Assembly (NCBI GenBank): GCA_021018995.1
Contig: CM037593.1
Location: forward strand, 19,617,810-19,681,809
Direction of reading: 5' to 3'
Source: Chloranthus sessilifolius
Lineage: Eukaryota > Streptophyta > Magnoliopsida > Chloranthales > Chloranthaceae
DNA length: 64,000 nucleotides
Of the stretch, positions 10,560-22,140 are shown piece by piece. Numbering within the stretch: the stretch's first letter is position 1; each line of letters opens with the position of its first letter. The translations under genes were made by a program, and so were the position numbers. The notes beneath the pieces were generated by a model. It worked only from the letters and a program-made list of their open reading frames with translations. It ran no database searches and was not told the DNA's origin.

Positions 10560-11760
10560 TTAAAAAAGTCTCTTTCGATCGTCTCCAATCTTTCCTGAAC
10601 CCACACGTACGGGACATGAAAAAATTGACATGTAGTAGGAAGGAAGAGTGGAAAGCAGAAATTTAATTAAACTGAGTTTACTAGCCCTTGATAGCACTTT
10701 TGCCTTCCAACCCCCAAGTCTTTTCTCGACCCTTTCAATGATGGGCATCCAAGCCGGTTTATTTGGAATCCCAGGACCAATAGGTAGGCCAAGGTTATTG
10801 AATGGCATTTTCACCGGAGCGCAGCAAAAATCAAAAGCAAGACTAGCGACAGTATCTTCGTTAGCTGTCAACCCTATCAACGAGCATTTGGATATATTAA
10901 TGCTTAGACCTGAAACTGGTTCAAAACAAAAAAGAGTTCCTTTTAAATGCATTAGTTTCCCAGGGAAAAGATTTAAGAAAATTAATAGATCATCCACATA
11001 TTGAAGATGAGTAATCTCCACACCACCGCTCTTAGGACGAAAACCACTAAACCACTCAAGTTCTCTTGCCTTAGAGAGGATACCATTCAGATCTTCAGCA
11101 CCAATTAGGAAAAGGGAGGGAGAATTGGATCACCTTGACGAATCCCATTGGTGGCAAAAAATAGCCTACCGGTCTTCCATTGATCAATATAGAGTATCGA
11201 ACCGAGCTTATGTAACCAAAAATCCAATTTTTTCATCTTTCATCCATACCTAGACGACCCATCATATAGTCTAAATATCCCCATTCAAGCATATCATATG
11301 CTTTTTCGAAATCAACTTTTAAGAGTGCACCCACGTTTTTCTTTTTGTGTCTAGAATGAACACATTCATGGGCAATTAAGACATTGTCTAAAATTTGTCG
11401 ATCATTTAGAAAGGCAGATTGGTTGTTAGAGATGATATCTGGAAGAACCTGCTTCCACCGACTCACAAGAACCTTCGCCATTATTTTATAAAGGTTAACA
11501 CTCAGACTAATAGGGCGGAATTTATGCACTTCATCTGCCCACTCAACTTTTGGGATTAGAGATATGAAACTGGCATTGATCTCAAGGCTGATAAGACCAT
11601 CTTCATAAAATTCTTGAAACACTAGCATTAGTTCTCCTTTGATTAAAGACCAAAACCTCTTGTAGAAAATATTACAAAAACCATCAAGGCCTAGTGCCCG
11701 ATCCCCATCAAGCTCGACAATGGCCCTGAAGACCTCCTCTTCAGAAAATTGGGATTCCAA
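10560..11760 (-). pseudogene. LINE reverse transcriptase
   Basis: Recognisable blocks in minus-strand order are FRPISLSVNLYKIMAKVL, NNQSAFLNDRQILDN, KVDFEKAYD (first catalytic Asp, near 11310), GIRQGDP (near 11145) and LQYVDDLLIF (catalytic DD, near 10995). They are spread over two or more frames: the first three lie in 11233-11760 and the YVDD block in 10560-11021. At least one frameshift and stops therefore separate them. The enzyme would prime on nicked target DNA in the nucleus; this copy cannot be functional. Confidence 0.85.
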
Positions 11761-12244
11761 GGATACCTTTTCTGCAAAACTGATTCAGGGGAAATATAAA
11801 GCATCCACCATCCAACTCCAGTCTTGGGAGAACCTCCGGTGAACGTGAGAGACCAGTAATTGGGAAATTTCTCTTGGGTCACTTACTTCTCTACCTTCGT
11901 GGCTTAAAACAGAGATATGGTTAATTCTTCTTTTGTTGGAGGCTTGAATGTGAAAGTACCGGGTGTTTTTATCCCCATTGTCAATCTAGCGATCTCTGGA
12001 CAATTGTTTCCAATATCGTTCCTCTTGCAGAAGAATCGATTTGTATGCTTCTTTGAGTTTATTCTCTCTTCAATTTGGGATGTCGGTAGACCGGCGCTAC
12101 CTTCGAATTGATTGAGTGAGCCAATTTCCGCAAGTAATTGACCTTTTTTAACAAAGATGTCGCCCAATACCTCCTTGTTCCATTTAATTAGTGCTTGTTT
12201 CACCACGCGTAGTTTCTTCATGAATAAAAAACTAGCACGACCCT

Positions 12245-12990
12245 TCAATTTAACATCAGACCAAGCTTTGTAGATGATCTCTTGAACGCCCAGTTCATCC
12301 AACTAGAATGCAAGTAGTTTAAAAGGTTTATGTTTACCTGATGGTGGCCAAGATGAAAGTCGAATCGGACAATGATCGGAAGTAGGTCGAGGGAGAATAT
12401 CAGCCAGAAAATGTGGGCAGTCCTCAACCCAATTTTCTGAGCACAAGAATCTGTCAAGCTTAGATAAAGAGGGAGCTTCTTTGAAAGTTTGACCATGTGA
12501 AGTTACCACCGCATAAATGCACATCCATTAATAAATTTACCCGTAAAAATTCCGAGAACCTGGTCATCCCCTGCGATATCCTTACACCAGAATTTTAATC
12601 TTGTGGAAACCGTGTTGCATTGAAATCCCCAGTTAGATACCACAGTATCTCTGGCAGCCTCAGTGCTTCCTTAGCACATTCTAATTGCGCCCAAAATTCT
12701 TCTCCCCTTGATGAAGTTCGTGGTCCGCACACATTGGTTAAGATAAATCTAGGTTGTTGCGCAAGTAGACAGAATTGCTCCAAGAACCAAAGTATGAGTC
12801 AACAATTGTGAAGATGGCCTTGTCCCACAGTGTAAGAACGCCTCTGGAAGCACCCTGAGCATTCACAAATTGAGGCCTCTGGGCCCCAACATCCCAAAGT
12901 ATATTGTTGTCAACAAATTGAGGCTTTTTCCTTACGAATTATATCTTTAATAGCCACTCTCTTTTCTGGGCTGCCGAGCCCTCTAGTTCG
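12245..12990 (-). pseudogene. LINE endonuclease domain (start of ORF2)
   Basis: The minus strand shows RGLGSPEKRVAIKDI near 12970, the standard opening of plant L1 ORF2. WDVGAQRPQFV and GASRGVLTLWDKA follow near 12850-12900, then YLTGDFNATR near 12630 (GDFN holds catalytic residues) and SDHCPIRL near 12365 (catalytic Asp-His). The pieces lie in different frames. The domain is an APE-like nuclease that nicks target DNA for insertion. The gap between GDFN and SDH is about normal for the family. Confidence 0.8.
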
Positions 12991-13250
12991 TTTTCTCCAA
13001 ATAGCTGATCTGAGCATTCTGTGGAATATCCTTTATGTTCTGATTTGATATGCCATTAAATTCCCTCAAGGTATTGGCAACATCTTTTGTTTTTTTTTTA
13101 TAGGTCACCCATCCTAGTACTACTCTCGCTATTGGCAACATCTTTTGATTCCATGAAATCAAAGATTTTAATCATCTCTTTCTCTAAACCTTTGAAGGAT
13201 AATCCGACAGATTCACCAAACTCCATTAGCAACTTGGTGCGATCTAGATG
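12991..13250 (-). pseudogene. Probable LINE ORF1 C-terminal end
   Basis: Just upstream of the endonuclease, the minus strand is open from 13250 for about 35 codons (KLLMEFGESVGLSF region). It is interrupted by the 5S-derived insert at 13090-13129 and ends before ORF2. I recognise no domain. The assignment as ORF1 rests on position between ORF2 and the LINE 5' part now at 31415-31701. Confidence 0.45.
13072..13147 (-). mobile_element. Retroposed 5S rRNA fragment with 18-bp target duplication
   Basis: TATTGGCAACATCTTTTG occurs at 13072-13089 and again at 13130-13147. The 40 bases between them read, on the minus strand, GCGAGAGTAGTACTAGGAT + GGGTGACC + TAT + ten A. The first 27 bases match the plant 5S rRNA gene around its internal promoter C-box. 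An exact duplication plus A tail is the signature of LINE-machinery insertion of an RNA. The piece is 5'-truncated and ends inside the 5S sequence, so priming was internal or the source was a 5S-derived SINE. Confidence 0.85.
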
Positions 13251-13526
13251 TGTTATGACCCGGTTATCTGTGGCTCAAATGAATGGCGATAGATTTAGGA
13301 TGCACCAAGAGGGGGTACGTGTACGCACACTCTATCCTGACCCACACAAATGCTAATTTTAGGAATTTCTATTTTATTACGTTTACACTGTATAGGGCAA
13401 CTAAATTATTTTGTTTACCAAATAAGAAGAGTCCCAAAAAGGACTCCTACTCTCTTGGAACTCTTGCCCCTTTTAGGTTTGGGAACTTACCCATTTAGGT
13501 CACCCACGTCCGTCTCTTCCTCTCTC

Positions 13527-13534
13527 TATAAATA
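13527..13534 (+). promoter_or_regulatory. LTR TATA box
   Basis: TATAAATA lies about 277 bases into the LTR. The same sequence is conserved at the equivalent place in the other two LTRs (34959-34966 and 43273-43280, minus strand). It would place the U3/R boundary near 13560. Confidence 0.5.
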
Positions 13535-13908
13535 AGAGCCACCAAAGGCTTTTAACCTAAAACCTTACCCTCCCTCTCTATATATAGATAGACTTGTTTA
13601 TAAATATACATATATCTTAACCCACTAAACAAACCATCTTCTCTGCCTCCTCTCTCACTTTTGAACCAAACCCAAACGCTCCTTCCAAAACGCCTAGCCT
13701 CTGTCGATCGGCTGGTGGCGCACAAATACCTTGAATCGATTTGCATAAGTGTGAAACCGTCGATCCACCGCCGAAAGCACATCGAATCGACGTGTAGAGT
13801 CGCGATCCGATCTAGCGCTGAAATCAACTCCTACGTGCACGCTCCAACAGGTGGGTGCCCCTCGATCGATCTTAAAATATTCAACTTTTTATTTTAATAA
13901 TAAGAATA

Positions 13909-13936
13909 AATATATATATATATATATATATATATT
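13909..13936. repeat. (TA)n microsatellite within LTR
   Basis: A run of AT dinucleotides is present here and, at different lengths, at 34507-34530 and 42831-42857 in the other LTRs. A GA/CT run of the LTR (14104-14123, 34301-34328, 42613-42651) also varies in length. Confidence 0.7.
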
Positions 13937-16689
13937 AAATGAATATCTATTTATCTTATTTTGGTATTCGAAGTTATATATATACATGTATTTGATTGTA
14001 TATAATAACATAAATCCTATCGTGGACATATAATAGTTGCCTTGATATATATAGATATAAAATGAATATATATAGTGTCTTGTATTGCTTATATAGGTGT
14101 TTACAGAGAGAGAGAGAGAGAGCTCTTCTTCTCCACAATTTCGTCAGTGAAGATAAGATATATTTCGGGGATCGGCCCAACTAAACGCCGACAATGCCGG
14201 TGATAACTTGGTACCAACTATTGTAGTTGGGCACTTTGAAGAATTTTACCTAATATGAATACTTTGGTGCAACCATCCTTTTAGCACCATTGATTTCAAA
14301 TGAAATAGATTCAAGGTTGGACTGGTGGGCCCAACCAAGAAATAAACGAGATGGACCATCTCCACAAATTGAAATCTTGAGACATCTAATGGTTCGAACT
14401 CGAGAATTTGGCCCACAAATCAAGAAAATTAAAAGGTTATTTAGAGATCGTGAACATGAAGGATTTGACCTTAGATTTGAGACCTTAGAGGTCAAAATAA
14501 ATTGGGCCCAACGACCTAATACCTTAGAATCATTTTTCTTAAATATCGATGGTTCAGATCTATTCAATCTGATCGACACATGGTAGGTACACTAAGTGTG
14601 CACTTGTGCTAGATCTTGTAAAACGTTGACTGGAAGATCTAGTGTGCTAGAGATCGAATTGGGATCGGGACAAAAGAATCAACCTTAGGTAAAATTTTAT
14701 TGTCTAACCATCCAATGGTTCGATTAGAGGATAAATGACTCAAAGTTCGTGTCTTCTTATTTTAGCCTTAGGTGCCACATGGAATAATACATGGGTTACC
14801 TTTGACCCTTAATTTTGAGAATTAATGCAAGTGGCCCATAGGACCAACTTCAAAACGATCTCAATAGTAACTCAATGTAATCTAATGGATCGAGAAAGTG
14901 TCACTAAAATTTCTAGGGACGCTTTGAGGCTCGAATTTAGTGAGGATATTAACCTTGTATAACTAGGCTAAGTGGATCATTTGATCCACATTGACCCCCT
15001 CTTAGGTCAAATTAGTAAAAGGTGTCGATACTAAGACTGCACAAATATTATGAAACTTTAAAAACAGAAGGCCCGATCAGTAATCTGACAGCCCATAGAA
15101 GGTTTCTTCACAATTTTTTTTTGTATGAAATATACATTACTGTTCAAATGTTAATTATTATTTTATATTCACAAGTATGTAAGGTGTATGAAATAGTTTC
15201 TTTAGGCCAAGTTAGTCCTTTCATCATATAGCATGCACCACAGAAAAATCACGATGATAGGGCATCGCACAATTAAAAAGAAATAAGCTAAGTCACACGA
15301 CTTTTAAGCCTTTGTCATGGTGGGGTTCGTCACGGACACGAGGAAGTTGGAATGTAGGCATCCATGTACGGATGCAACACCTCTATGGGAGTATGGGTCA
15401 TCACCGAAGTACATCTAGGTTACTACAGAACCCGTTCCTTGGAAAGCGTAATTTTGTGAATCTTATCGCACCGTGGCTCACTTCAAATTAAGTTTTCAGC
15501 AAACAATAAGAAATGATATGTAAGATAAGGTAAGCTACGAATACGGATAATTAAGTTACGTTGTGAAGGCCAGCAAAATACAAATTAAGTTTCTACACGT
15601 GCCATGTCTTGCGTGCCACCGCAAGATCTAACGTCTGCTGACCAAGACGGGTCTTAAGGACAATATGATACGATTGTCCCGAATGTAAGGGACACCGATG
15701 AATGCATGCAACCACATCGGGCTGGATAGTGGTATACGATATGATATGGAGGTTAGGTGGTTATCTACACGTGGACCTCACGTGATAGGCTCGAGCAGCG
15801 GCCCTGGCACAGGTCGTATACGAAAATTAGGTAGGATGTGAAGTACGTTGTGTAGGCGTATGGAGCAATATTAAGTCTTAAGATATGCCACATAGGAAAA
15901 GTCGACAAAGCAGACACAAAAGGAGATCAGAACTTGATGCATCATATTTATTTCATGTTATGTCAGATCTTTTCATTTTATGTTACTTCTTTTTCTTTTT
16001 ATGTTATATTTTTCAGTTTTGTTATGATAGATATGAGATCTTAGATGTTTTTGTAATCATTTATAACTGTTTGATTTATTTCAAAATGTATCGCAACTCA
16101 AGCGATTGCACACACGATCACCTGAGTATTTTATGGTGGATCGATTGTGCAACTCTTTGAAGTTTACGTGACTAAGTAAACTCACCCCCCCTCCAAAACT
16201 AACAGTTGCAGGTGAGAACTCTGATTTTCCATCACCGAGGATGGGATGTCATTCTGATGCGGCTCAAGAGCGTGAAGACGTCGGCTACCATTTGGACGAG
16301 GGAATAGATCCGGCGGATTACTTTGAGCATTGAGAGATTCTTAGTCATAGTTTTATTATTTTTCAGGGGAGATTTGCTATTAGATACTTTTATTTTTCAG
16401 CACCAATCTTGGGTTTGCGTTGGAACTGTTTTATTCTACGTAAAACTTCTGCTTGCTTTCGATTATAGATGCATGGTTAGGATTTATCACTTAATTAACG
16501 TCATCTACGTTTTCCGCTGTTGTTTTCTTGAATAATTTATTTTTAAATGATGCTATTAAATGCCTTGATCCATATGCTAAATCGGTATAAGAATTATGTG
16601 TATGTCCGCTTATCGCCTTAACAAGCGTGCGGTGTCATAACACGGAATTCTAGGCCCTTGAGGTCGGGTAAGGATTCTGGGTCGTGACA

Positions 16690-16818
16690 AAAATAGTCAT
16701 TGATGATAGGGTTTACCATAATGGGACTAAAGAGTGCAAATAAAGAAAGAAACATGTATTAAAAATCTAAAGGTGCTTTAAAAACTAGAGTAAAAATTCG
16801 CTCCTTGACCCTTCTCAT
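16690..16818. repeat. Host repeat segment flanking the lone LTR
   Basis: Starts with AAAAT, the target duplication, then AGTCATTGATGATAGGG. This sequence runs on in the same way at 46555-46680 and, reversed, at 49100-49205. It is part of a dispersed repeat into which a chromovirus inserted. Confidence 0.65.
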
Positions 16819-18329
16819 CATAGTCACTAAGTCCAGGATCGGCAATAATTCGGCGAGGTTAAAATTCCGTAAGTTTGGGAAAATATTCGGAGGAAAAATA
16901 GAAGAGAAAAAAAATAATAATAAGATTTAGGGATAATTAGAGAAGCATACCTCAGAAACAAACTTTTTAGCAAAAAAGACTCGACCTCAAACACTTTAGA
17001 AAAACCGTCCTTTCACGAATTTTGGAACTTCATAAAACCGTGAAAGAACCATTTTGGAACTTCAAGAAACCGTGAAAGCACCGTTTTTTCTTTTGCGATT
17101 TTTTGAAGTTCCAAAATCCGTGAAAGCACGATTTTTCTAAAACATTTGAGGTCGGGTCATTTTGCTAAAAAGTTTGTTTTTGAGGTCGGGTCATTTTTGA
17201 GGCATTGTTTTCTAAAGTGCCCTAAGATTTAAAACTATATATATATATATAACAAAATTTTGAATTTTTTAAAAATTATATGGGAATAACTTGAGAATTT
17301 TAGGAGTGTTATCAGGTCGGTTCGGGCCGGTTTTGGGGCAAAATCGAAACCGAACAAATAACTATCGATTTTTATTTTATGAAATCGAAACCGAATCGAT
17401 AAGGTTCAAAATCGAAACCGAACCAATAGTTATCGGTTCGGTCGATTTTCAGTTTCTAAACCTCAATTTTTATTTTTATTTTATTAGGAAGTTGTCATTG
17501 TCAATTCATAAGGGTATCAATGAAGACTCTGTAGGTTGTTGCCTATATCGCTAATTCGCTATTAGCCATAAAAAAGTAGGTGATTGATCAGATGACTAAG
17601 AACATTTTCAAAAAATTAATGCACCAATTGGACAGTCCAGATCGATGGGTATTTTCTATATAATTTTATATTAAATAAAAAATGACAAACATATCATTAG
17701 AGAACAATTCAGGAAACCAAAATCCCAAATGCAAAACCCCAAAACCCAAATCAACACAAATACAATCTACAAAAGGAGTCCTAAGAAGACCCAAAATCAT
17801 AAATTCAAATACACTATACAGAAATCATAATTAAATAAAATGGGGTCTTAAAACCTCATAAATACACATCCTTTAAATCCATTACCACTTCCCAAAGCTT
17901 ATAACTTAAGTGATTCTCCTAACAACAGAAAAACACATGAGAATATAAGATTTCAAAGGGCAAAAACAGACTTCTTTGTTTGCAACCTAAGTTTTGTATG
18001 CACTGTGCACTTATGCAGCCGGGTAGCAACACTATCGGTTTCTTAGCGGTTCGGTTTCGATTTTTTAACGTTAAAACCGAAACCGCACTAATAACTATTG
18101 GTTTCTATTTTTCGAAACCAAAACCGAACCGACATGTCCCAAAATCGAAACCGAATTAAAATTCAGGTTGGTTTCAGTCGATTTGGTCTGTTTGGGTTGA
18201 TTTTTGCATAGCCCTAGCGAATTTTCGTGAACACACAAATTTGCAAAAATTCGCGAATAATTTGCACAATCTTAACATTAGCAAATTATTAACAAATTTT
18301 GAAAATTTTGGGCGATTTTGGCGACCATG
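16819..18329. mobile_element. hAT-type MITE (CATAGTCAC family) with a second hAT nested inside
   Basis: The left end is CATAGTCACTAAGTCC and the right end GGCGACCATG. The flanks are CTTCTCAT (16811-16818) and CTTTTCAT (18330-18337), 7 of 8 identical. The element at 17301-18216 is inserted in it. A paralogous copy of the same insertion is at 46681-46927, and the empty site is at about 49088-49100. Between the ends are segments such as GTGAAAGCACGATTTTTC and mirrored copies near 17035-17130. Confidence 0.6.
17301..18216. mobile_element. hAT-like element with 8-bp TSD, nested
   Basis: Starts TAGGAGTGTTATCAGG and ends TTTGCATAGCCCTA. The flanks are GAGAATTT (17293-17300) and GCGAATTT (18217-18224), 7 of 8 identical. 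Both end regions are crowded with CGAAACCGAA/GGTTCGGTTT words. The copy at 30662-31414 has the same terminal sequences. The middle (about 17500-18000) is AT-rich and has no transposase. Confidence 0.7.
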
Positions 18330-18337
18330 CTTTTCAT

Positions 18338-18902
18338 CGTGGCTTTTACTACAGTGACCAAATTCATAGATTTGAAGTAGTTTGGAAACTTTTGAAACCG
18401 AGTAAAATTTGAATTATATATTTTCGACTTTTTATATTATCTGAATAAATTATACACGAATATTTTGACTTTTTCTTATATTTTTTTTACTTTGGTTAAA
18501 ATCTTTAGTTTTTTACTTATAATTTTTTTAATTAATTAATTAAAATTTTTTCTTTTTTATTTTTCCAAATTTTGATTTTTTTGATTTTTGATTTTTTTAT
18601 ATTTTATGAATTTTACCGGATTTTTTTTAAGTTGATTATTTGTAGTGATTCAAATTTCATGTCTTTGATCCACCTTATATAATTGTATATCCTTAATAGC
18701 GTATACACCACATGCTTTGATTTTTTTAAACATTTTAATTAAAAATATATGTTTTAATTTTTTAAACTCTTATATTTATTTCTGCCATTATTTGATATAA
18801 GTTATGTGGTAGACTACTAGTTAAAAACATGAGTTAGAGATAAGAGGACAGAGGATTGAACTTTAAAATATAAGTTTTACACCTTTATTTTGGACTTTGA
18901 AG
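18338..18902. other. AT-rich noncoding spacer
   Basis: The first 60 bases repeat at 46938-46995 (CAGTGACCAAATTCATAG), part of the same dispersed host repeat. The rest is simple AT-rich sequence with no gene. Confidence 0.45.
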
Positions 18903-19406
18903 TAGGGGTGTATTCGGTTCGGTTTGGTCGGTTTTGGACCAAAACCACAAACCAAACCGGTCTTAATCGATTTTTAGATTTTCAAACCAAACCGTCCAAC
19001 TCTTAAACCAAACCAACCCGATTCAATTCGGTTCGGTTTGGTTCTATCGGTTTCGGTTTTCTTATAAGTTCTACTTGCACATCAAAATTTTCTCAACTTC
19101 TCAACCGCTTTTTCTATAAGTTCTACTTTGCCACTTTAGGATTTAGGAATATGCTAAAGACAAGGGTAGAGTTTTATATAAAAATATGCATTTTACTTAA
19201 ATGCCCTTTAAAAATAATCAAAATCCCCGCCTATATATATACACTTACAAACTACATTTGGTTCGATTTGGTTTCGGCTTGAGGAGGCTTGGAACAGAAA
19301 CTAAACCAAACTTTTCGGTTTTCCTTTTTTCTAAATCAAACCCAAATCGGTACCCATCCAAATTGGACCAAACCCGGTAGTTCGGTCCAAAAAATGCACA
19401 ACCCTA
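18903..19406. mobile_element. hAT-like non-autonomous element with perfect 8-bp TSD
   Basis: Starts TAGGGGTGTATTCGGTTC and ends AAAAAATGCACAACCCTA. It is flanked by CTTTGAAG at 18895-18902 and again at 19407-19414. It is 504 bp long, full of GGTTCGGTTTGG words near both ends, with no open frame of note. The exact 8-bp duplication fixes the boundaries and supports the hAT superfamily. Confidence 0.8.
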
Positions 19407-19414
19407 CTTTGAAG

Positions 19415-19865
19415 TAAATGCTTATGCATTTTTCTATATTGGTGTGTTAGCCTAATACCGAATGTTTCCCTAATAAGTTAAAAAAAGCACTACCCATAAG
19501 AGACCTTAAAAAAGAGATTTTAGATCCTCATTTTCTAAATTTATTTTTTTTGGAAGATTGGCGAGAAGTTTGCATCTATTCACAAACGGCCTTTGCCTCC
19601 TTCAAGAGTCATCGTCGTAGTGAGGAATTCGATCGAATCGCAGAGATACGATCGATTTAGGTATGAAGAAATCATATTTTCTCTTGTAACTTAAAATATC
19701 AATATAATTATGAGTTTTATATTAAATAATATTTTTATTGCATAAATAATGAAAGGTATGATTGGATGTGAATACATGCTGCGATTGATACTTTTTTATG
19801 TCGATGTTTTTGGCTAGAAATCGAGTTAAAATCACATCATGAAATTTGATCCACTTTAAGGAATG
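19415..19865. other. Unclassified noncoding spacer
   Basis: Nothing recognisable beyond AT-rich sequence; no supported frame. Confidence 0.4.
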
Positions 19866-20055
19866 CTCATAGGTCTTAATCGATCGATCGAGTTTGTAAA
19901 TCGATCGATCGATTTCTGGACAATATTTAATAGATTGCTTAAGGGTTGAAATCGATCGATAGTTCTAGTTAATCGATCGATCGAGTTGACTGATAAATGC
20001 GTGAAATCTCGGAGAGAAATCGATTGATCGAGCAGGGAAATCGATTGATTGATTC
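19866..20055. repeat. Cluster of ATCGATCGAT motifs
   Basis: Eight or so blocks of alternating ATCGATCG, intact or with single changes such as ATCGATTGATTG, lie within about 190 bases, separated by 15-40 bases of other sequence. Each is self-complementary. The block precedes the minisatellite at 20261 and may belong to the same decayed LTR element. Confidence 0.55.
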
Positions 20056-20260
20056 TGAGCAGACAAGTTCAAGTTCAATTTTCAATTCTTTTACAATAGT
20101 GTGATTTTTTATTATTTTTTTATACATATAATAGTGTGATTAAATGCAAAGGTTTATGCTTAATAATTATATTTACATGCACTTTAATGTTATGATGGTT
20201 CACAGATTGCATGATTAAGACACATGAATATAATGAAATGTTAAGCAATAATCGTGTTTG

Positions 20261-20635
20261 ATTAGACCCAACATCTTGAGAGGGACAAAGTTTAACTAAC
20301 ACTGAATAATAAGAACGATTAGACCCAAGGTTTTGAGAGGGACGGAGTTTAACTAATACTGGATGATAAGAACGATTAGATCCAACGTCTTGAGAGAGAC
20401 GAAGTCTGACTAAATAAGAATAATGACTTATTAGACCCAACGTCTTGAGAGGGACAGAGTCTAAAGGTCAACGTCTTAAGAGGGATGGATAATTAAATGA
20501 ATAAGAACTTACTAGACCCAACTTCTTGAGAGGGACATAGTCTAAAGGTTAACATCTTGAGAGAGACGAATAATTAAATGAATAAGGACATATTAGACAC
20601 AACGTCTTGAGAAGGATGGATAAAAGATAAACTTA
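20261..20635. repeat. Minisatellite, 55-57-bp then 81-bp units
   Basis: ATTAGACCCAACGTCTTGAG or close variants start units at 20261, 20318, 20375, 20430, 20511 and 20592. The first spacings are 57, 57 and 55. The last two are 81, because a second half-unit (CAACGTCTTAAGAGGGATGG) is added in each. The 19-residue periodic frame on the minus strand (20120-20440) is a by-product of the 57-bp period. Confidence 0.8.
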
Positions 20636-20639
20636 AAAG

Positions 20640-21300
20640 AAAAGATGAACTCATGCTATAATGATTTTCATGTCACGTTTTAGTTCCTTTCAGCTTATTG
20701 AAATTATGTATGCCACAAGCACACACTCATGAATTATAGAAACGTTTACATTATAATGATTGATATCTTATGTTTTAATATGAATTGCATGTCTGATCCA
20801 TACAATTATAAACTTACACTCATTGTTTATATGGGTGGCCAGATGAGATTGATATAGCTAAGGATAACGTTAGGGCTTATGGCGATGAGACTGCACGTGG
20901 TGTTCAAGAACCTAAGATGAATGGCAATGAAGGCTTCATAACCTAGCTATTTATTTCCTTTTAATGTTATTGTTAGTAGTTTATCAAGAATGTTTTAAAC
21001 TTTTAAGTATTTAGACTTTATAATTGGAATAAGAAGATTGTTATGAGTTTTATTGCGATTCATTAATGCTTATTAAATTTTTCCTTCTGCTGTTTAAGGT
21101 GCCCTTAGTGCCTTATAATATTTTTATGGTTCATGATATGCGATGGTACGGCTTAAAATCTTACAATAAGAGGTTGTGAGATTTCGGTGGTCACTACATT
21201 ATTCATAAACTCCGAGTTGGCCACTATGGCTTTTAGTCATCAAATCCCTACAAAAGTTTACTTTCATGGGTTATTCAGGGTTTTGATATCTCTGAATATC
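20640..21300. other. Unclassified noncoding spacer
   Basis: No domain, RNA gene or element ends were recognised. Composition resembles an LTR or leader region, but no TG...CA ends or TSD were found. Confidence 0.35.
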
Positions 21301-21329
21301 AGCTTTTGATGCACCTTGTGACCCGATCT

Positions 21330-21607
21330 AAACTTCACTTGTCGTAGACCTTTCAGGTCGTGTCGGGTCAACCAAGAGGTCGGGTCAGGTTTTCCGGGCT
21401 AGATCAAGTCCACTTGACTCGATATTTTATATGTAAAAAGTGTTAAAATGGGTTTTTTTTTATTGGTCCAGATCGACTTTTTGGGTTGGCTTGAATGCAA
21501 TATTGGGTCAGGTCGCGTGAACCAACAGGTCGATTCAGGTCAAACATTTACAATTTTTTTATTGGGCGACCAAAATTTTGACCCAACTCGACCCGCTGAC
21601 AGCCTTA
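21330..21607. mobile_element. Decayed GGGTCGGGTC-type hAT-like element, right end only
   Basis: The stretch is rich in GTCGGGTC/GACCCGAC words and ends CCCGCTGACAGCCTTA, which resembles the right terminus of similar elements (CC..TTGCCAACCGTA at 52115). The left end was not found. Confidence 0.3.
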
Positions 21608-21630
21608 TATGTGTTGCCAGGTGTTGGAAC

Positions 21631-22050
21631 ATTTTTTTTTTTGAAAATTGTTTGTATTCAATATAAAAGCTATACACATGTCTCGGAAAGTCTAAAAAAA
21701 TATATATACGTGCCGCTGGCATTACTAAAACACTCCTAATATAGGCTGGATACGATGAATCCCATCCCGCGGCCCGATTACAAAACTCTAAGAGCATCAA
21801 AGAGGTGCCCTACTTCAAAGCTGTAGAGGCTGGTTGAAGAGATGTCTTTGTATCTAGTAGCCGTCGCCCAATTGCATGTAGTGACTTTGCAATCTTTGAA
21901 CAATTTGTCTTCAAAAAATTGAAACCCTTTGTATCTGATATTGGTTCTGGTGAACCAAGTACTCAACATGATGGAGACGTGAAGATGTTTCCATATCCAT
22001 TATTTGAGTCCCGAAGATAACGTTGTAATCCAGCACAAAAAAAAACCAGA
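21631..22050 (-). mobile_element. Possible 5'-truncated retroposon with A tail
   Basis: A run of 12 T at 21631-21642 would be an A tail on the minus strand. The sequence upstream on that strand (to about 22050) has two short open frames (21778-21969 and 21540-21800) with no recognised domain. No target duplication was found, so this is only a possibility. Confidence 0.25.
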
Positions 22051-22140
22051 GACTTCTTGATTTATGGTGAAAGATCATTTAAACTCCATGTGAAGAGTCT
22101 CTCTCAAATGTTTTACATGTCCTCTTCTGGTCAATACCTT

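Larger units (their letters stand above)
8837..13250 (-). mobile_element. L1-type LINE (RNase H-bearing), minus strand, 3' and middle part
   Basis: In minus-strand order this holds the end of ORF1, an apurinic-type endonuclease, reverse transcriptase, zf-RVT, RNase H and a 3' end reading TTACCTATCAAAAAA into the A tail (poly-T at 8837-8842 on the plus strand). The order and the C-terminal RNase H fit plant L1 LINEs. The frames are interrupted by many stops and shifts, so it is dead. The right edge is cut by the chromovirus LTR at 13251. The missing 5' part appears to lie at about 30390-31701 in the opposite orientation (see findings). Confidence 0.85.
13251..16689 (+). mobile_element. Chromovirus LTR standing alone, plus strand
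   Basis: Starts TGTTATGACCCGG and ends GGGTCGTGACA (TG...CA). It is the reverse complement, with small differences throughout, of 31702-35238 and 40035-43556. No gag-pol adjoins it. The flanks AGATG (13246-13250) and AAAAT (16690-16694) differ, so it is not a simple solo LTR. Each matches the reversed flank of an end of the full element instead. Short frames inside (such as 15885-16160 and 16323-16535) recur in all three LTRs but show no domain. Confidence 0.9.

Noticed and set aside
15885..16535. Small frames conserved in all three chromovirus LTRs
   Set aside because: They recur only because the LTRs are copies. They contain no domain, and LTRs of this lineage are noncoding.
20120..20440. 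A periodic 19-residue minus-strand frame
   Set aside because: It follows the 57-bp minisatellite and breaks as soon as the period changes.
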